The notes: generated by a model not told the origin, from the letters alone. A stretch of 64,000 nt of DNA from Prunus persica (GCF_000346465.2 NC_034011.1:3433508-3497507), one strand, 5' to 3'. Shown: positions 22,001 to 33,032, counted from the first letter of the stretch. Numbers and translations: made by a program.

Positions 22001-24338
22001 GGTGGTGCAAGTGGTGGAGTTGGACGTGGAAGTGGAGGTGGAGTCATTTTTTAAAATGAATGATGGTATTTTGGGAATTAAAAAAATTCATTAAAAGTTC
22101 ATATCTGCTTCTTTTGAAAGCGGCTTTGAAAAGCAACTCAAAGCTTGCTTTTAAAAGCTGCTGTCAAAAGGCCACTGCTTTTAAAATAATCAGGATATTT
22201 TATTTTTACCAAACACCTTAAACTGCTTAACTTTAAAGTGAAGCAGGTTTTTGGCAAAAAAAAAAAGCAATCCTAAACAGGGCTTAAAAGGATTTGAAAT
22301 TTTATTTCATGTTGCAGGTGCATGATAGAGCTCAAGTTTTTATATCGTGCCCTTCCGAAGATGGTCATGGAAAGCCAACATATGTTGGCACGCTTGAAAG
22401 ATGGTCAAATCAACCTCTAACCCTTCCTAATACTAAATGTCTCTCCAACATCAGCTTACTTGTGTTGGTACTCGATCTTCTCTACTTTTTCCCTTCATAA
22501 TCTTATTTTCATTTCTTAACATCCGAATTAACTCGGGATTTCTTCCCCCTAATTTGATATCTGTTGTTCTTATAGGTTGAAAATATGGGTCGTCTTAACT
22601 ATGGACCATATATCTTTGACAGGAAGGTAAGTCAGTTGTAAGTACGGAACTTTTTTTTCTCTATTTCTTGATATGATTATGAAGCATAAGGTTATTTGCC
22701 AATGTCATTCAATTCTTAATGATCAAAGTTTGTCCTTTATGCTTTTGATTACAAATATATGGATTCGAATCACACTCTGTTATCCTTGTTTGATGTATAT
22801 GATATATTTTCAGCGGTAGTTTGAACTTCCAAAAAATGAGCAATGATTCATAGGTCTGGTTGTAAGTTACATTAGGTTTTTTTTTGGTCAACAAATATAT
22901 CATAAAAGCCAACTGGCAAAGGCCCAAAGGGGAGCCAAACCCAACCAAACAAACAGGACAGACACACCAAAACTAAGAACTAATGAACAGAAGAAGGAAG
23001 CAGAAACACCAAAAAAACAATACATGTAAGACATAATTATTAAGCTATTAAACTTTGTAAGACATACATGTGGCATAATCACTGTTCAGGTAATTATTTT
23101 CTACGCCACCTAACTGAAGTCAAGAATTGTACTTATGTCAGTTTATCTTTTAACATCTGAAAAACAAATTGCGTCCTAGCATAATGGATGACAATGATAT
23201 TTGACTGGTCTTTCTTACTCTCCTTTTCAGGGTATTCTATCTCCTGTTTATCTAGATGGGAGAATTCTCCGTAAATGGAAAATGTATTTGGTGCCCATAA
23301 TCAACCTGAATGAATCCCCCAAAATCAATCCCATAATTCGGGCTGCAAATTCTGGAGTCATTACTATGTCAGCCCACAGAAGGTTAAAACCGAAGTCTGG
23401 TATGCTCTCAAATACATGTCTCTATGCTCTTTCCTATACCATGTTGCAAACATGCAGAATTAATCAGGTCAATCGTAATCAAGAGAAATTGACGATTACT
23501 GACATTGGCTTTCTTTTCAGGGAATGCTTCGAAAGAACCGGCATTCTATGCTGGATATTTTTATATTAGCAAAGAAGACATAATCAAAGATACATTCATA
23601 TCATTGACCGGGTGGGGTAAAGGAATTGTAACTATTAACAATTTCAATATAGGAAGATTTTGGCCGGTAAAATCATGTTTCTATTTCCCTTGTTCATAAC
23701 TTTCCTGTGTGTTTTGATATTAGAACATGAGTTCTTTTACCTCAACATTTGAAACATGGTGCATTTTGCAGTTAAAGGGACCACAATGCAACCTCTACGT
23801 TCCAGCTCCCGTCCTTCAGAATGGGAAGAATGTTGTGGTATGAGATGCCAAAAGCTATTTTTTATTTCTCATTTACATTGGACTGAGTTATCTTCTTTTG
23901 TTCTGACCCCATTAAAAAAAAAAAAGAAGAGTTATCTTCTTCTGTTATTTTTCTTTAAATTTTATTTTAAGGTTAGATGAAAAATTATTAAATCTATATA
24001 TACATATAATCATAATTGAATCTTAAGCTAGCCTATATCTTCATTCCAGTGATTGTCTTCTTTGAAAATAGGTCAACTTTTAAAGGAAATAAATTATTGT
24101 ATCTAAGCCTTGTGTTTTAATGTTCTGCTTCCAAATCGATATAATTCAGGGAAAGATGTTTAAACATATTGTTTCTCATATTCTTTTTCAGTGCTTGCTT
24201 TGGCTTGAACTTCCACTTGTTTTTACCATTGCACAGGTCATATTTGAGTTAGAATCTCCAAACCCGGAGCTTGTGGTACAGTTAGTTGATCAGCCAGAGT
24301 TTACTTGCGGTCCAAGGAAGAATGTGCATCAACTTTAG
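16012..24338 (+). CDS. BGAL17: Beta-galactosidase 17-type glycoside hydrolase (GH35), 19 exons, 698 aa
   Basis: GH35 enzymes release terminal beta-galactose from cell-wall polymers. Exons: 16012-16170, 16708-16818, 17237-17432, 17700-17788, 18617-18697, 19386-19480, 19697-19767, 20257-20347, 20411-20528, 20613-20708, 20800-20848, 20957-21135, 21222-21299, 22318-22467, 22576-22626, 23231-23399, 23521-23666, 23772-23837, 24237-24338. All borders are GT..AG and phases agree. The 2097-nt chain gives 698 aa, about the length of Arabidopsis BGAL17, a divergent GH35 clade. A hydrophobic segment (about 8-30) is a signal anchor or signal peptide. Residues 200-217 hold the GH35 signature ending QIENEF, with acid/base Glu216. 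SEFYTGW supplies the nucleophile Glu299. Both catalytic residues are present. An in-frame ATG at 15901 would add 37 residues, but 16012 fits the signal better. Intron 13 carries a MITE. A retrotransposon ends 269 bp upstream. Confidence 0.95.
21457..22284. mobile_element. 828-bp Tourist-like MITE in BGAL17 intron 13, with a GGT-rich satellite core
   Basis: The ends GGCCTAGTTTGGGATTGC and, reverse-complemented, AGCCCTGTTTAGGATTGC are imperfect inverted repeats. TAA flanks both sides (21454-21456 and 22285-22287). The subterminal parts are also mirrored (aaagtaaagcagct with aagtgaagcagg-type words). The centre, about 21688-22045, is a G-rich GGT/GGA/GTT trinucleotide array with G on the transcribed-sense strand. 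The long frames on both strands here (proline/histidine-rich or valine/glutamate-rich) are products of that array. Confidence 0.8.
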
Positions 24339-25031
24339 CGCTACTATGTTAATATGAGATGATCTAGGTCTTGCTTAAAAACATTGAAAGGGGGCTTGGA
24401 CTGTTGATCTCCACTTTGAAACGCCGATCCTTCTGAGAATTCTTCCATCGTGTTTGTTTATAACAGTTAACAGATACAAAGTGTACAAGGTTTCATGTTC
24501 TATAGGCAAGACAAGAAAAGAAAGATGTAGACTATTATATTCATTAGTGAAATTCTCCATCTCCTTGTATTCTGCATATTTATCTACTAAGTAAGAAAGT
24601 TGCATGACAAACTTCTCTTCCCTAATGCCCTTTCGATAAGCAATTATTTACTTAAATTGTCCAATTTCTGAAACATGCTCAGGTAGTTAAGCATGCCCGG
24701 TCTATATATCTCCCTGATATCCGTCTGTATTACAGCTTCAGCCTGTAAGTGCCAGAAAGCTAATCTCCCAAGTTGTACTCCTTCATTTACCTGCATTGTA
24801 CCCCGGCTAAGGCTTCAAATTCCACTAAGCTTTGTGTGTTTTCATGCCATGGTTTTATGTGTATCCTCAAATAATAGGGACAGAAAAAAAAAATTATATC
24901 TTTTTATTTCAAGTGCTTCAAAATCGTCTTATGTTCAAAATTGCAACTTAAATGCAGCAAATTTGCTCCCAAGACACATTGGGGCATCCAACACTATGCT
25001 ACAGAAATTACAGATTACATCTATTATTAAT
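24339..25031. other. BGAL17 3' flank and 3' end of the small minus-strand gene
   Basis: Convergent ends of two genes. The sequence presumably holds both 3' UTRs. No further coding region is recognised. Confidence 0.5.
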
Positions 25032-25211
25032 TCATTTCGAATCCTTTGATTCTCTTGATCCAATAGCTGCTGTTGCTGCAGCAGTCGCCATAGCTGCAGC
25101 CGCACCCACCTTGGCACCACCTGCAGCCTTCATTACACCAGCTACCTTGGCAAATGCAGCTATTCCTCCCACAAGTATAGCTCTGAAGGCAACTGTTGGC
25201 TTCACTGCCAT
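25032..25211 (-). CDS. Small Ala/Gly-rich hydrophobic protein, 59 aa, function unknown
   Basis: A short complete ORF. It starts MAVKPTVAFRAILVGGIAAF, continues with AKVAGVMKAAGGAKVGAAAA and ends with a polar tail (GSRESKDSK). One hydrophobic helix at about residues 8-27 could be a membrane segment, followed by an Ala-rich amphipathic stretch. A good acceptor (ttgcag, read on the minus strand) lies about 10 bases before the ATG, so a 5' UTR intron is likely. Its upstream exon may lie near 26200-26340, where a CT-rich leader-like sequence occurs on this strand. The even codon composition and clean start and stop look like a real gene. I recall similar tiny plant proteins but give no name. It shares its upstream region with MED9, head to head. 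Confidence 0.6.
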   Translation of the reverse strand: MAVKPTVAFRAILVGGIAAFAKVAGVMKAAGGAKVGAAAAMATAAATAAIGSRESKDSK

Positions 25212-26339
25212 ATCTTATTCAACCTGCAATTTCCCACTCTATCAAACTCGAAATGTTGTGCATTACACACCAAAGGACGATAAGTGAAAGCCAAAACACA
25301 TACATTGGATAATAATGTTACAACATTAGCAATTTGGTTGCTATCAAGGATTAAACAACAACAAAATCTGGAAGGGACATTTTTCAAATGGCTCTGAGGC
25401 AGTGATGCCTGATTTGTTGCTGCAATCCAGATTAAAGATATCTCCGCTGTTCTTTTTTTCTCTCACATGTTTTAAAATGCTTATAATTTTTTTAAACCGA
25501 GTAATCCTTTCAATATATGAACTAGTTTTAATTTGAAAAACAGCAACCTACATCCCTAGAGAATGTACTAATACTCAAGCTGATAAATGAACTCATTTCA
25601 AATCAAATTTGGTACCAACTCCTCTCCATTAACAACCCCTTAAAAAAAAAGGCATTCTACTGATTATGAACACTTCTCCTATAGGTGCAACTGGTCTTTG
25701 CCAGGCTCTAAACCTTTTGCAAGTTATACATAGCCACAAAGCCCCAAATCAAAACTTCCACAACTGCTAACCTCTTCGAGAATTTCATGGACTTCCTAGA
25801 AAAAATTCTCATATTATGAAATTTGGAGAGATTCCAGGTCTCTTGGATGCGGTCTTCTCAACAAAAAAAGTCATTGAAATCAATAGAAAATCAAAAAACA
25901 AAAGTGAAGGCATCATACATTCAACTTCTGCAGGCAAAATCTTATATTGCAGACGGTCATTTTACTTGGCAAATGTTGTAATAGAATTTATAACAAGAAA
26001 TAATTCACTAAATATGCCCGAAACAGAAATTGGGTCGACACCATTTTTCCTTGAAACAATTTCTAATCTCCTCCAATTACATTAGTGACCTCAAAGCTAG
26101 GTGTTTTCTGCATAAAGCAATCAAATCACAGATACCCAGATGATAGTTTCAATCATACAATAGAATTCGATCACCAAAAATCATTGAAATCACAAAATTC
26201 CCAAAACCAACATCACATAATGTAAGAGTTAAAAAGCGAACCGCAAACCCGTAGAAAGAAGCTTTGATTCCTCGACAAAGTTGAAACCTTTATTGTTTGT
26301 GAATTTGGGGACAAAGAGAGAAAGAGAGAGATTGAGAAA
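25212..26339. other. Region between the small minus-strand ORF and the MED9 promoter
   Basis: Probably the 5' UTR intron and leader of the 59-aa gene. The short open frame at 25816-26085 on the plus strand has no family resemblance. Confidence 0.4.
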
Positions 26340-26414
26340 TGGCGCCCGCCTTTTAAATAACTCCTCCTCTCTCGTAAACTAGAAAATGAGGTCTGCAATC
26401 GTTCGCAAGGCAAT

Positions 26415-26415
<1 letters not shown>

Positions 26416-26448
<33 letters not shown>
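26416..26448. repeat. (CT)n microsatellite
   Basis: About 16 CT units between the small minus-strand gene and MED9, within the shared upstream region. Confidence 0.95.
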
Positions 26449-26454
<6 letters not shown>

Positions 26455-26469
26455 CTCGAGACGACATAG

Positions 26470-26515
26470 CGTTGATTTGGGCTAAAGACCCAATTCTTAC
26501 CCGGCCCAATCACTC
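26470..26515. promoter_or_regulatory. Site II-type TGGGCC/T cluster in a shared divergent promoter
   Basis: TGGGCT at 26478-26483 and GGCCCA at 26503-26508 match plant site II elements (TGGGCY), which TCP factors bind in housekeeping and ribosomal or mitochondrial genes. They lie about 110-140 bp upstream of the MED9 ATG and upstream of the divergent 59-aa gene. The role is inferred from motif and position only. Confidence 0.45.
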
Positions 26516-26619
26516 ACAAAGGTACGACACGTCGTATAGCATCGGGCTTCTTCGTCAACTCTGCTGCATAAATCAAAGTTCAAAACTTTACGTTCTGGGA
26601 ATCGTTCTGCGGAGAGAGA

Positions 26620-26736
26620 ATGGAGCATTCGTACTCTGGAGGAGGAGGAGGAGGGGGAGGAAGCTGGAATATGATTCCAAGCGTGCCGACTCACAGTAAC
26701 CCCTCTACACCCTCGAGTCAGGACCATATGTACCTC

Positions 26737-26768
<32 letters not shown>

Positions 26769-26829
26769 ACAACAGTTTCAACAGCAACAACAGCGCCTTC
26801 TTCTTCAACAACAGCAACAGCAACAGCAG

Positions 26830-26861
<32 letters not shown>

Positions 26862-27756
26862 GCAGCAGCAGCATCACCAGTCACTCGCCTCACACTTCCA
26901 TCTCTTCCATGTACCCAAAATTAAAAAAACCCTAGCATTTACAAACATAAATGCATGCGTACACATATCCTTATCAATATGAAGTGTTGCTGATTTTTTG
27001 AAGTGATTGATTTGATAATGCAGTTGGTGGAGAAATTAGCTGACACCATCGAGAATGGCACTAGGGATCAGCAATCTGAATCATTGGTATTGTTTAATTG
27101 GGGCTTTTTTCTTTTTTCATTAAAGTTGTTATCTTGAAGTTTTTTTTTAATGAATTTACAGTTGAAATGGGTAATGGGTTTTGACAGATCAGTGATTTGA
27201 ACAACCACTTTGAGAAGTGCCAGCAGCTGTTGAACTCCATATCCGGATCAATCAGCACCAAGGCTATGGTAATCAAGTAACTTTGATTCTTGGTTTGTTG
27301 AGTAATCAATGGGGGCATTACATTGTTTAGTGTGATAGTTTTTAGTTTTTATGTGTAATGTCATCTTGTGTTACAGTCTTCTTCATGTTATGTTGCCAGT
27401 CAGTTTGGACTAAGCGTGTTTTAAATGATCAATGATTTGGATTTTATAGTTTGGTAACAGAGCATACCCAGAAACATTTCTTTAGTTTTGTAGTGTAATG
27501 TTTAAGAACTTGTGTGTTTGTAGACGGTTGAGGGACAGAAGCGAAAGCTGGAAGAAAGTGAACAATTGTTGAATCAGAGGAGGTGTGTGCACATTAGTAG
27601 TACTATACTTCTTGTATTAAGACTAAGTAAATGCTGCAGTTGCTCAATAAATTAAATGACATGTTGCTTTTGTTTTTGGTTATTCAACTGAACTCCAGGG
27701 ACCTGATTACCAAGTACAGAAACTCTGTTGAAGACCTCCTCAAGTCTGAGCCGTAG
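26620..27756 (+). CDS. MED9: Mediator of RNA polymerase II transcription subunit 9, five exons, 183 aa
   Basis: MED9 is a middle-module subunit of the nuclear Mediator coactivator complex. Exons are 26620-26910, 27024-27086, 27188-27268, 27524-27582 and 27699-27756, with GT..AG borders and matching phases. The N-terminus is disordered: a Gly run (about residues 5-12), then polyglutamine interrupted by a few Phe, Arg and Leu. The longest Gln run is about 21-23 residues, coded by mixed CAG and CAA. The conserved part begins ASHFHLFHLVEKLADTIENG and continues HFEKCQQLLNSISGS and LITKYRNSVEDLL, which match the plant MED9 helical core. Leucine runs seen on the other strand are shadows of the Gln tract. 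The start has an acceptable context and no other ATG is plausible. Confidence 0.93.
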
Positions 27757-29152
27757 CTGTTTGCAGATTGTAAGATCACCCTTCTCACATGCCCTTTCCT
27801 TCTTCTTAAGAGTTGAGCTCTTAAATTTTGTTTTCTTAGCACATGTATTGTCGCTGTTTCAGAATTTTTCCATCAATGGAATATCTTTTCTCTTGTGTTT
27901 TCAAATGCGAAATTTCTACTTGTTGCTCATTTCAACCTACCAGTATATGCTTGACATCAAATTTTCTCAGAACACAGAATAATGTGTCTTTATTATTTCT
28001 ATCTCCCAAGTCGTCAGACTCGATTTAAACAGCTTCTCACCATCATTTTGAATCTTGAAATCAGGTCTTGTTGCAGTTGAGCTACTCACAGACAAGTGAA
28101 ATTCTAGAGGAAGACAGGTCCTTGGGCAGCTGGATTGAGTCGACTGAATAGAGAGAGCAGGCTCTCTAAGCCTTGGACCTTATTATTTGTTTATGCCAAA
28201 AAAAAAATTCATTAAAAAAAAAAGAGCATTGTATTAGTTACCCGTTGGGAAGAGTCTGAAACTGAAACATGTAATAGGATCTTGGATATTCTGTAATCAT
28301 GACAATGTCTTTTCCCCTGTTGATAATCATCATTAAACCCTCCTTCAAGAATTGAAAATTACATAGAAGAATTTAGATTTTCATCATTTCAATTTCAAGC
28401 AATTGAAGATTTCAGTGTTTGGATTTATATATGTCAAATTTTGTAAATGATAGTATAGAAATTGTGAAATGACAAATATTTTGTTGGAAATTAAACTTGG
28501 GAATTTGATGCTCCAATTTTCACAATTTTTTCCGTGCGTTATTTAATAAATTCCGTCCTTAAGTTGCCAAACAAGGGAATTGTCAATTCTTCTTCTTAAA
28601 TTTTCGACTTTTAACTAAATTCCGGGTTTTTAACATGTAAGCCTTTACATTTATCTGTTCTATTATTGAATTAGAGGATTGCATGCACAAAAAGGACATG
28701 ATCGCAGTTTCCTTCTCTCCTCTGTCTCACTCTTGCACCGAATCAAAATTGGATGGACAATGCTTATCTGGTTTACCCAAAAATAGATACACCTTGCTCT
28801 TCTTTTTTCTTTTTTTGGTTAAAGATTAATCATTCGGACACCCTATTTTTGAGTTTCCACAAATTAGAAAACATCTAATATTACAACACCCTACACTAAA
28901 CATATCATTAACCAAAAATATCACCAATCCACAACTGAATCGGTTAAGATCTGCCTCTCTGTCTCTCTTATGTGTCCACCTTTCCTCTCATCTCTCCCCA
29001 TCCCTCATCCCACTTCCCCCTTCATTTCCATTGAGAAAATAAGGGAAACCCCCCAGAAAAAAAAGCCTCATCAAGAAAAAAAACCGCCTCTACCACCCCC
29101 GCCGGAGACGCATTCGATTACCAACAACACATCAACCCAAAAAGAAATTATC
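27757..29152. other. MED9 3' UTR and LBD upstream region
   Basis: The MED9 3' UTR probably extends a few hundred bases. An A-rich run near 28197-28223 could mark an old polyadenylated insertion. The last 200 bp before 29153 are CT/CA-rich leader-like sequence of the LBD gene. An in-frame ATG at 28970 exists but would add 61 unconserved, proline-rich residues. Confidence 0.5.
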
Positions 29153-30058
29153 ATGAGTAGTATTAGCAACCATACTCATCATCAAATCCCAACACCAACA
29201 ACACCTACTACAACAAAAGGTAACGGCAACGCCCAAGCTTGCGCTGCTTGCAAATACCAACGCAGGAAGTGCGCTCCTGATTGCATTCTCGCCCCTTTTT
29301 TCCCTCACGATCGCCAACGCCAGTTCCTCAACGCTCATAAATTGTTTGGCGTCAGCAACATCACAAAAATTATCAAACACCTTAATCTATCCGACAAGGA
29401 AGAGGCCATGCGCACCATCATCTTCCAGTCTGATATTCGAGCCAACGATCCTGTTGGCGGGTGCTACAGAATCATTCGGGAGCTGCAGCGTCTCATCGAG
29501 TATAACAAGGCGGAGCTCGACATTGTTCTTCACCAGCTAGCCATATGCAGAGCACAAGCACAAGCACAGCAGCAGCAGCAGCAGAACCAGATTCAAATCC
29601 CAGAAGTTGGAGATCAGAATTCATGTGATCAGTTGATTAATATGGACCCTTTGAGTTTTTACAACAACCAAGTTGCCCATTACCATTATGTTCAGCCTCA
29701 TCCTCATGCATTGCCTGCTGTGCAACAACAACAACAGCAACAAGAAGTGCCCTATGTGCTTGTTCAAAATAACAATATTAATAGCCCTAATAGTAATAGC
29801 AATAACAATAATAATAACCCACATCAGCATTTGCATGAAGATATGAACATGTGGGCCATGCAAGATTCTATGTCTTCATTGGATATCAAGCATGGTGGTG
29901 GTATGAATGCCAATGATTGTGAAGATTTGAAGCCCTTTGTTGAGATTCCTTGTGATGATGATCAGAGAAATGGGGAGGTCAGGTTCCAGCCTGAGGATAT
30001 TGGTGATCATCAGCAGAGGTTTGTAGTACCAAACACAAAATTACTTATATCATCATAA
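29153..30058 (+). CDS. LOB-domain (LBD/AS2-like) transcription factor, LBD7-like, 301 aa
   Basis: Plant-specific nuclear DNA-binding protein of lateral-organ or boundary development. The LOB domain spans about residues 29-130. It has the zinc-binding C block CX2CX6CX3C (C30, C33, C40, C44 in ACAACKYQRRKCAPDC), the GAS region (FLNAHKLFGVSNITKII) and a leucine-zipper-like helix (IRELQRLIEYNKAELDIVLHQLAI region). The tail has Gln and Asn runs (QQQQQ, NNNN) and acidic patches typical of an activation region. I chose ATG 29153 because the stretch upstream in the same frame is low-complexity leader. The gene is intronless here. Its place between BGAL17 and HOTHEAD agrees with Arabidopsis LBD7 (At1g72980), as I recall the order. 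Confidence 0.88.
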   Translation: MSSISNHTHHQIPTPTTPTTTKGNGNAQACAACKYQRRKCAPDCILAPFFPHDRQRQFLNAHKLFGVSNITKIIKHLNLSDKEEAMRTIIFQSDIRANDPVGGCYRIIRELQRLIEYNKAELDIVLHQLAICRAQAQAQQQQQQNQIQIPEVGDQNSCDQLINMDPLSFYNNQVAHYHYVQPHPHALPAVQQQQQQQEVPYVLVQNNNINSPNSNSNNNNNNPHQHLHEDMNMWAMQDSMSSLDIKHGGGMNANDCEDLKPFVEIPCDDDQRNGEVRFQPEDIGDHQQRFVVPNTKLLISS

Positions 30059-30836
30059 TGTTTCTTTTATCTTTTATCTTTTTTAAATTAAGGGAGAGTT
30101 GGGTTAGATTCAAGGGTAAAGTTTTACCGCTTGAGTTAGAAGCCCCTACATGATTTTAAATTATATGTAGCTAATCTTCTTTATGATTCATGAATTGAGT
30201 CAATAAATGACCTTTTTTTTTTTTTTTTAATGTATTCAAGACTGGGTTGTTTAAGATTTTTCTTGTGTTACCAACTAGTTGTTGTTGGTGTGATATTTTT
30301 CTTCTCAATGTTGGAAGAAGTTCCGAGTTTGAATCCCCTTTCTCGTGACTGAAAAACCAATTTTCTTGCATTTGTTATGGATCAAATTCAAGAAGGCAAT
30401 GTATGTGTGCCTCCAAATAGTACGAAACACAAAAGAATTAAAGCACATTCCATGTCCATGAAAAACCGAACGCTCCATTAATTAAAGCCAAAATAAAAAA
30501 CTGGCCGAAACTCTAACCCAAGTGTAATTGGACTCAGAGTCTGAGCCCATGGGTTAGGGTTCTAACTATGTTCCCCTTTCCGTACTCATAACCCAAAGTT
30601 AAGAAGAAGAAAAATTTTCACCAGAAGTCTCTGAAAGCAAAAGAAATAAATATATTTAATGTAACTCAGTTGGGTGAGTTAATTGCCATTTATAAAGAAA
30701 ATGGGAATTATCTACAAAGACAATACATCTAACCATCTTAGCAAAAATAACATAAAATCTAAGCAATCACTTGTCACCTTTGAGAAGAAATTGGTATTGA
30801 AACTGGAGTTGAATGTATTATGTCTAGCCTCTCTCA
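30059..30836. other. Spacer between the LBD and PPR genes
   Basis: 3' flanks of two convergent genes. A stretch near 30280-30340 has a B-box-like word (ttccgagtttgaatcccc), which might be a degraded SINE. Nothing else is seen. Confidence 0.45.
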
Positions 30837-33032
30837 CTATGCCTCACCCATAAGATTCAGCTCTTTGTCAACGTTCTGTTGAATGATTCTCTTATCGGGT
30901 ATATAGCCCTCACTCTCCATTTGAAGCGCCAAGTCTTTGAGGATACCATGAATTAACTCCAAGCCTCCTTGAGTAGTGTTCCCTGCTGAAAACATAAAGA
31001 CTTTGTTCTTCACCTCAATCCAACTCTGCCCCCGGATTTTCTTCAATCCCTTTGTCTTTGCTGAGATCCTCACCTTTGCTGAGTCCTCCCATTTCCCGCT
31101 AGCAGCATAAATGTTGGACAGCAGCATGTAGCTCCCGGTAATTTCTGAGTTCATGTTGAAAATGTGGGTGGCAGTTTCTTCTGCGATATCTGTATTTTTG
31201 TGCATCCTACAAGAATTGAGAAGGGCACCCCAAACACAGGCGTTGGGTTCCATTGGCATGTTTTTCACAATGTTGCTTCCTTCATGCAATAACCCAGCAC
31301 GGCCAAGAAGATCAACCATGCATGCATAGTGCTCCATCTGGGGTTCTATACCATAAATTCCAATCATCTGATCAAAAAGGCGACAACCCTCAGTGACTAG
31401 CCCGACATGACTACAAGCAGAAAGAACAGCAATAAATGTTATGTTGTCTGGCTTGAATCCCGATTCGAGCATCTGGTAAAAAATTCTTAGAGCATTCTCA
31501 CCAAGCCCATGCATCCCATACCCAGCAATCATAGTGTTCCATGAGATCAAGTCCTTACTGTCAATATTCTCAAATACTAGATGCCCTTGCTTAAAACTTC
31601 CACACTTTGTGTACATATTAACCAAGCCGTTCCCAACCAAAATGTTAGCTTGCATCAAAGCCCTAACCACATGGCCATGAATTTCCTTACCAAGATTCAG
31701 TACTGCTAATTCAGCACAAACAGATAAAACACTGGATATAGTGACAGAATTGGCCACTACTCCTATACTCTGCATCTGCCGAAAGAGTTCTAGAGACTCC
31801 TCTCCTCGTCCCTTGGAAGAAAAACCTCCAATAACAGCACTCCAACTTATGATGTTAGGTCTCATAAATGGATGATCATTCAGCTGGGAAAATATTGTGA
31901 AAGCCTCATCACATAAACCAGATTCAGCATAACATGAGATCAAAGCATTCCAACTGACAAGGTTCTTGCTTTCCATCCCCAAAAACAATTTGTCTGCATC
32001 TTCTACATGTCCACATTTTCCATACATGCATATTAGCGCATTTTCCACAAATAAGTAATCTTTGAAACCACCCCTTATAACATATCCATGAATCATCTTA
32101 CCCTTGTCAACCACAGCCAAATCAGCACATACGGATAACACCACAGCAAGCACCTCAGCAGTAGTCCCAACTCCTCTAACCCTCATCATACCAAACAACT
32201 GTATGGTCTCTTCACGGCGGCCACGTCGAGCACGACTTGACAATAATGAAGTCCAAGTCACGGGGTTCGGCTCCAACCCCTCTAACTCCATCCTCCTAAA
32301 CATCTCAGTAGCACCATCACAATCATAGTTAAAAGCATAACTGGAGACCATAGTATTCCACGAAACATAGCTTCTAACACGCATTCTATCAAACAACAGG
32401 CGGGCACAATCCATTCGACCAACTTTTCCGTACATTCCTATCAACTCATTGACAACATGAAGATGATTCTGAAAACCCATTTGTAAAACATGACTATGCA
32501 CATTCTTGGACAACTTAAGCCTATCCATAAACGCACAGGCCCTAATAACCAAAGGAAAAGTAAACCCATCTCCCAAAACCCCAAGGTTTGTCATTTTATC
32601 ATACAGTTTGAGTGCTTGTTCATAGAACCCATGAGAGACATTAGCTCTAAGAATTGAATTCCACAAGAGCAAGTTTGATCTGCCCTCAACTGGGCCGGTG
32701 TCAAAAACTTTCTGGGCATCAAAGATGAGCCCAATGCGTGCATAAGCAGTCACAAGTTTGGCGGCCAAGAATTCCGACTGATACGTGCCGGTGGTGATAA
32801 TTTGGGCATGAACTTGTTTGCACTGTTTATTTCCAGTGCATTGCCGAAGAATGTGTTCAAAGAAATCAAGAAATTCATTGTGGGTGGTACAGGACGGGTG
32901 TGATATGATCTGGGTCTGATGAATATGGCCGGGTTTAGAGAAAGAACGGCTAAGTTTTGGTGGGAAACGGAAATGGTTATGATGGAGACGCGAAGAGGTT
33001 GATATGAAACGTTGAGACGAAGCATGAAGCAT
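30837..33032 (-). CDS. PLS-class pentatricopeptide-repeat protein with E/E+ tail, 731 aa, likely organellar
   Basis: Intronless, as most plant PPR genes are. The N-terminus (RFISTSSRLHHNHFRFPPKLSRSF) is rich in Arg, Ser and His and poor in acids, fitting a mitochondrial or plastid presequence. Then come tandem P, L and S repeats, for example NELIGMYGKVGRMDCARLLF and ALICMYGKCGHVEDADKLF. The E motif carries GRAGLLHEGSNIVKNMPMEP and is followed by an E+-like GQSWIEVKNKVFMFSAG. The protein ends without a DYW deaminase domain. Such proteins specify C-to-U RNA editing sites in organelles and recruit a deaminase in trans. It reminds me of Arabidopsis At1g17630, an unverified assignment. No frameshift or stop breaks the frame. 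Confidence 0.9.
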   Translation of the reverse strand: MLHASSQRFISTSSRLHHNHFRFPPKLSRSFSKPGHIHQTQIISHPSCTTHNEFLDFFEHILRQCTGNKQCKQVHAQIITTGTYQSEFLAAKLVTAYARIGLIFDAQKVFDTGPVEGRSNLLLWNSILRANVSHGFYEQALKLYDKMTNLGVLGDGFTFPLVIRACAFMDRLKLSKNVHSHVLQMGFQNHLHVVNELIGMYGKVGRMDCARLLFDRMRVRSYVSWNTMVSSYAFNYDCDGATEMFRRMELEGLEPNPVTWTSLLSSRARRGRREETIQLFGMMRVRGVGTTAEVLAVVLSVCADLAVVDKGKMIHGYVIRGGFKDYLFVENALICMYGKCGHVEDADKLFLGMESKNLVSWNALISCYAESGLCDEAFTIFSQLNDHPFMRPNIISWSAVIGGFSSKGRGEESLELFRQMQSIGVVANSVTISSVLSVCAELAVLNLGKEIHGHVVRALMQANILVGNGLVNMYTKCGSFKQGHLVFENIDSKDLISWNTMIAGYGMHGLGENALRIFYQMLESGFKPDNITFIAVLSACSHVGLVTEGCRLFDQMIGIYGIEPQMEHYACMVDLLGRAGLLHEGSNIVKNMPMEPNACVWGALLNSCRMHKNTDIAEETATHIFNMNSEITGSYMLLSNIYAASGKWEDSAKVRISAKTKGLKKIRGQSWIEVKNKVFMFSAGNTTQGGLELIHGILKDLALQMESEGYIPDKRIIQQNVDKELNLMGEA

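Noticed and set aside
21682..22094. Long proline/histidine-rich frame on the minus strand and valine/glutamate-rich frame on the plus strand
   Set aside because: Both are translations of the GGT-type array inside a MITE in a BGAL17 intron; no conserved domain or start context.
26497..26893. Leucine-run and alanine/valine-run frames on the minus strand
   Set aside because: Antisense shadows of the CAG/CAA polyglutamine tract of MED9.
28970..29152. Upstream in-frame ATG adding 61 residues to the LBD protein
   Set aside because: The added part is low-complexity Pro/Lys/Ser leader-like sequence; LOB proteins normally begin close to the C block.
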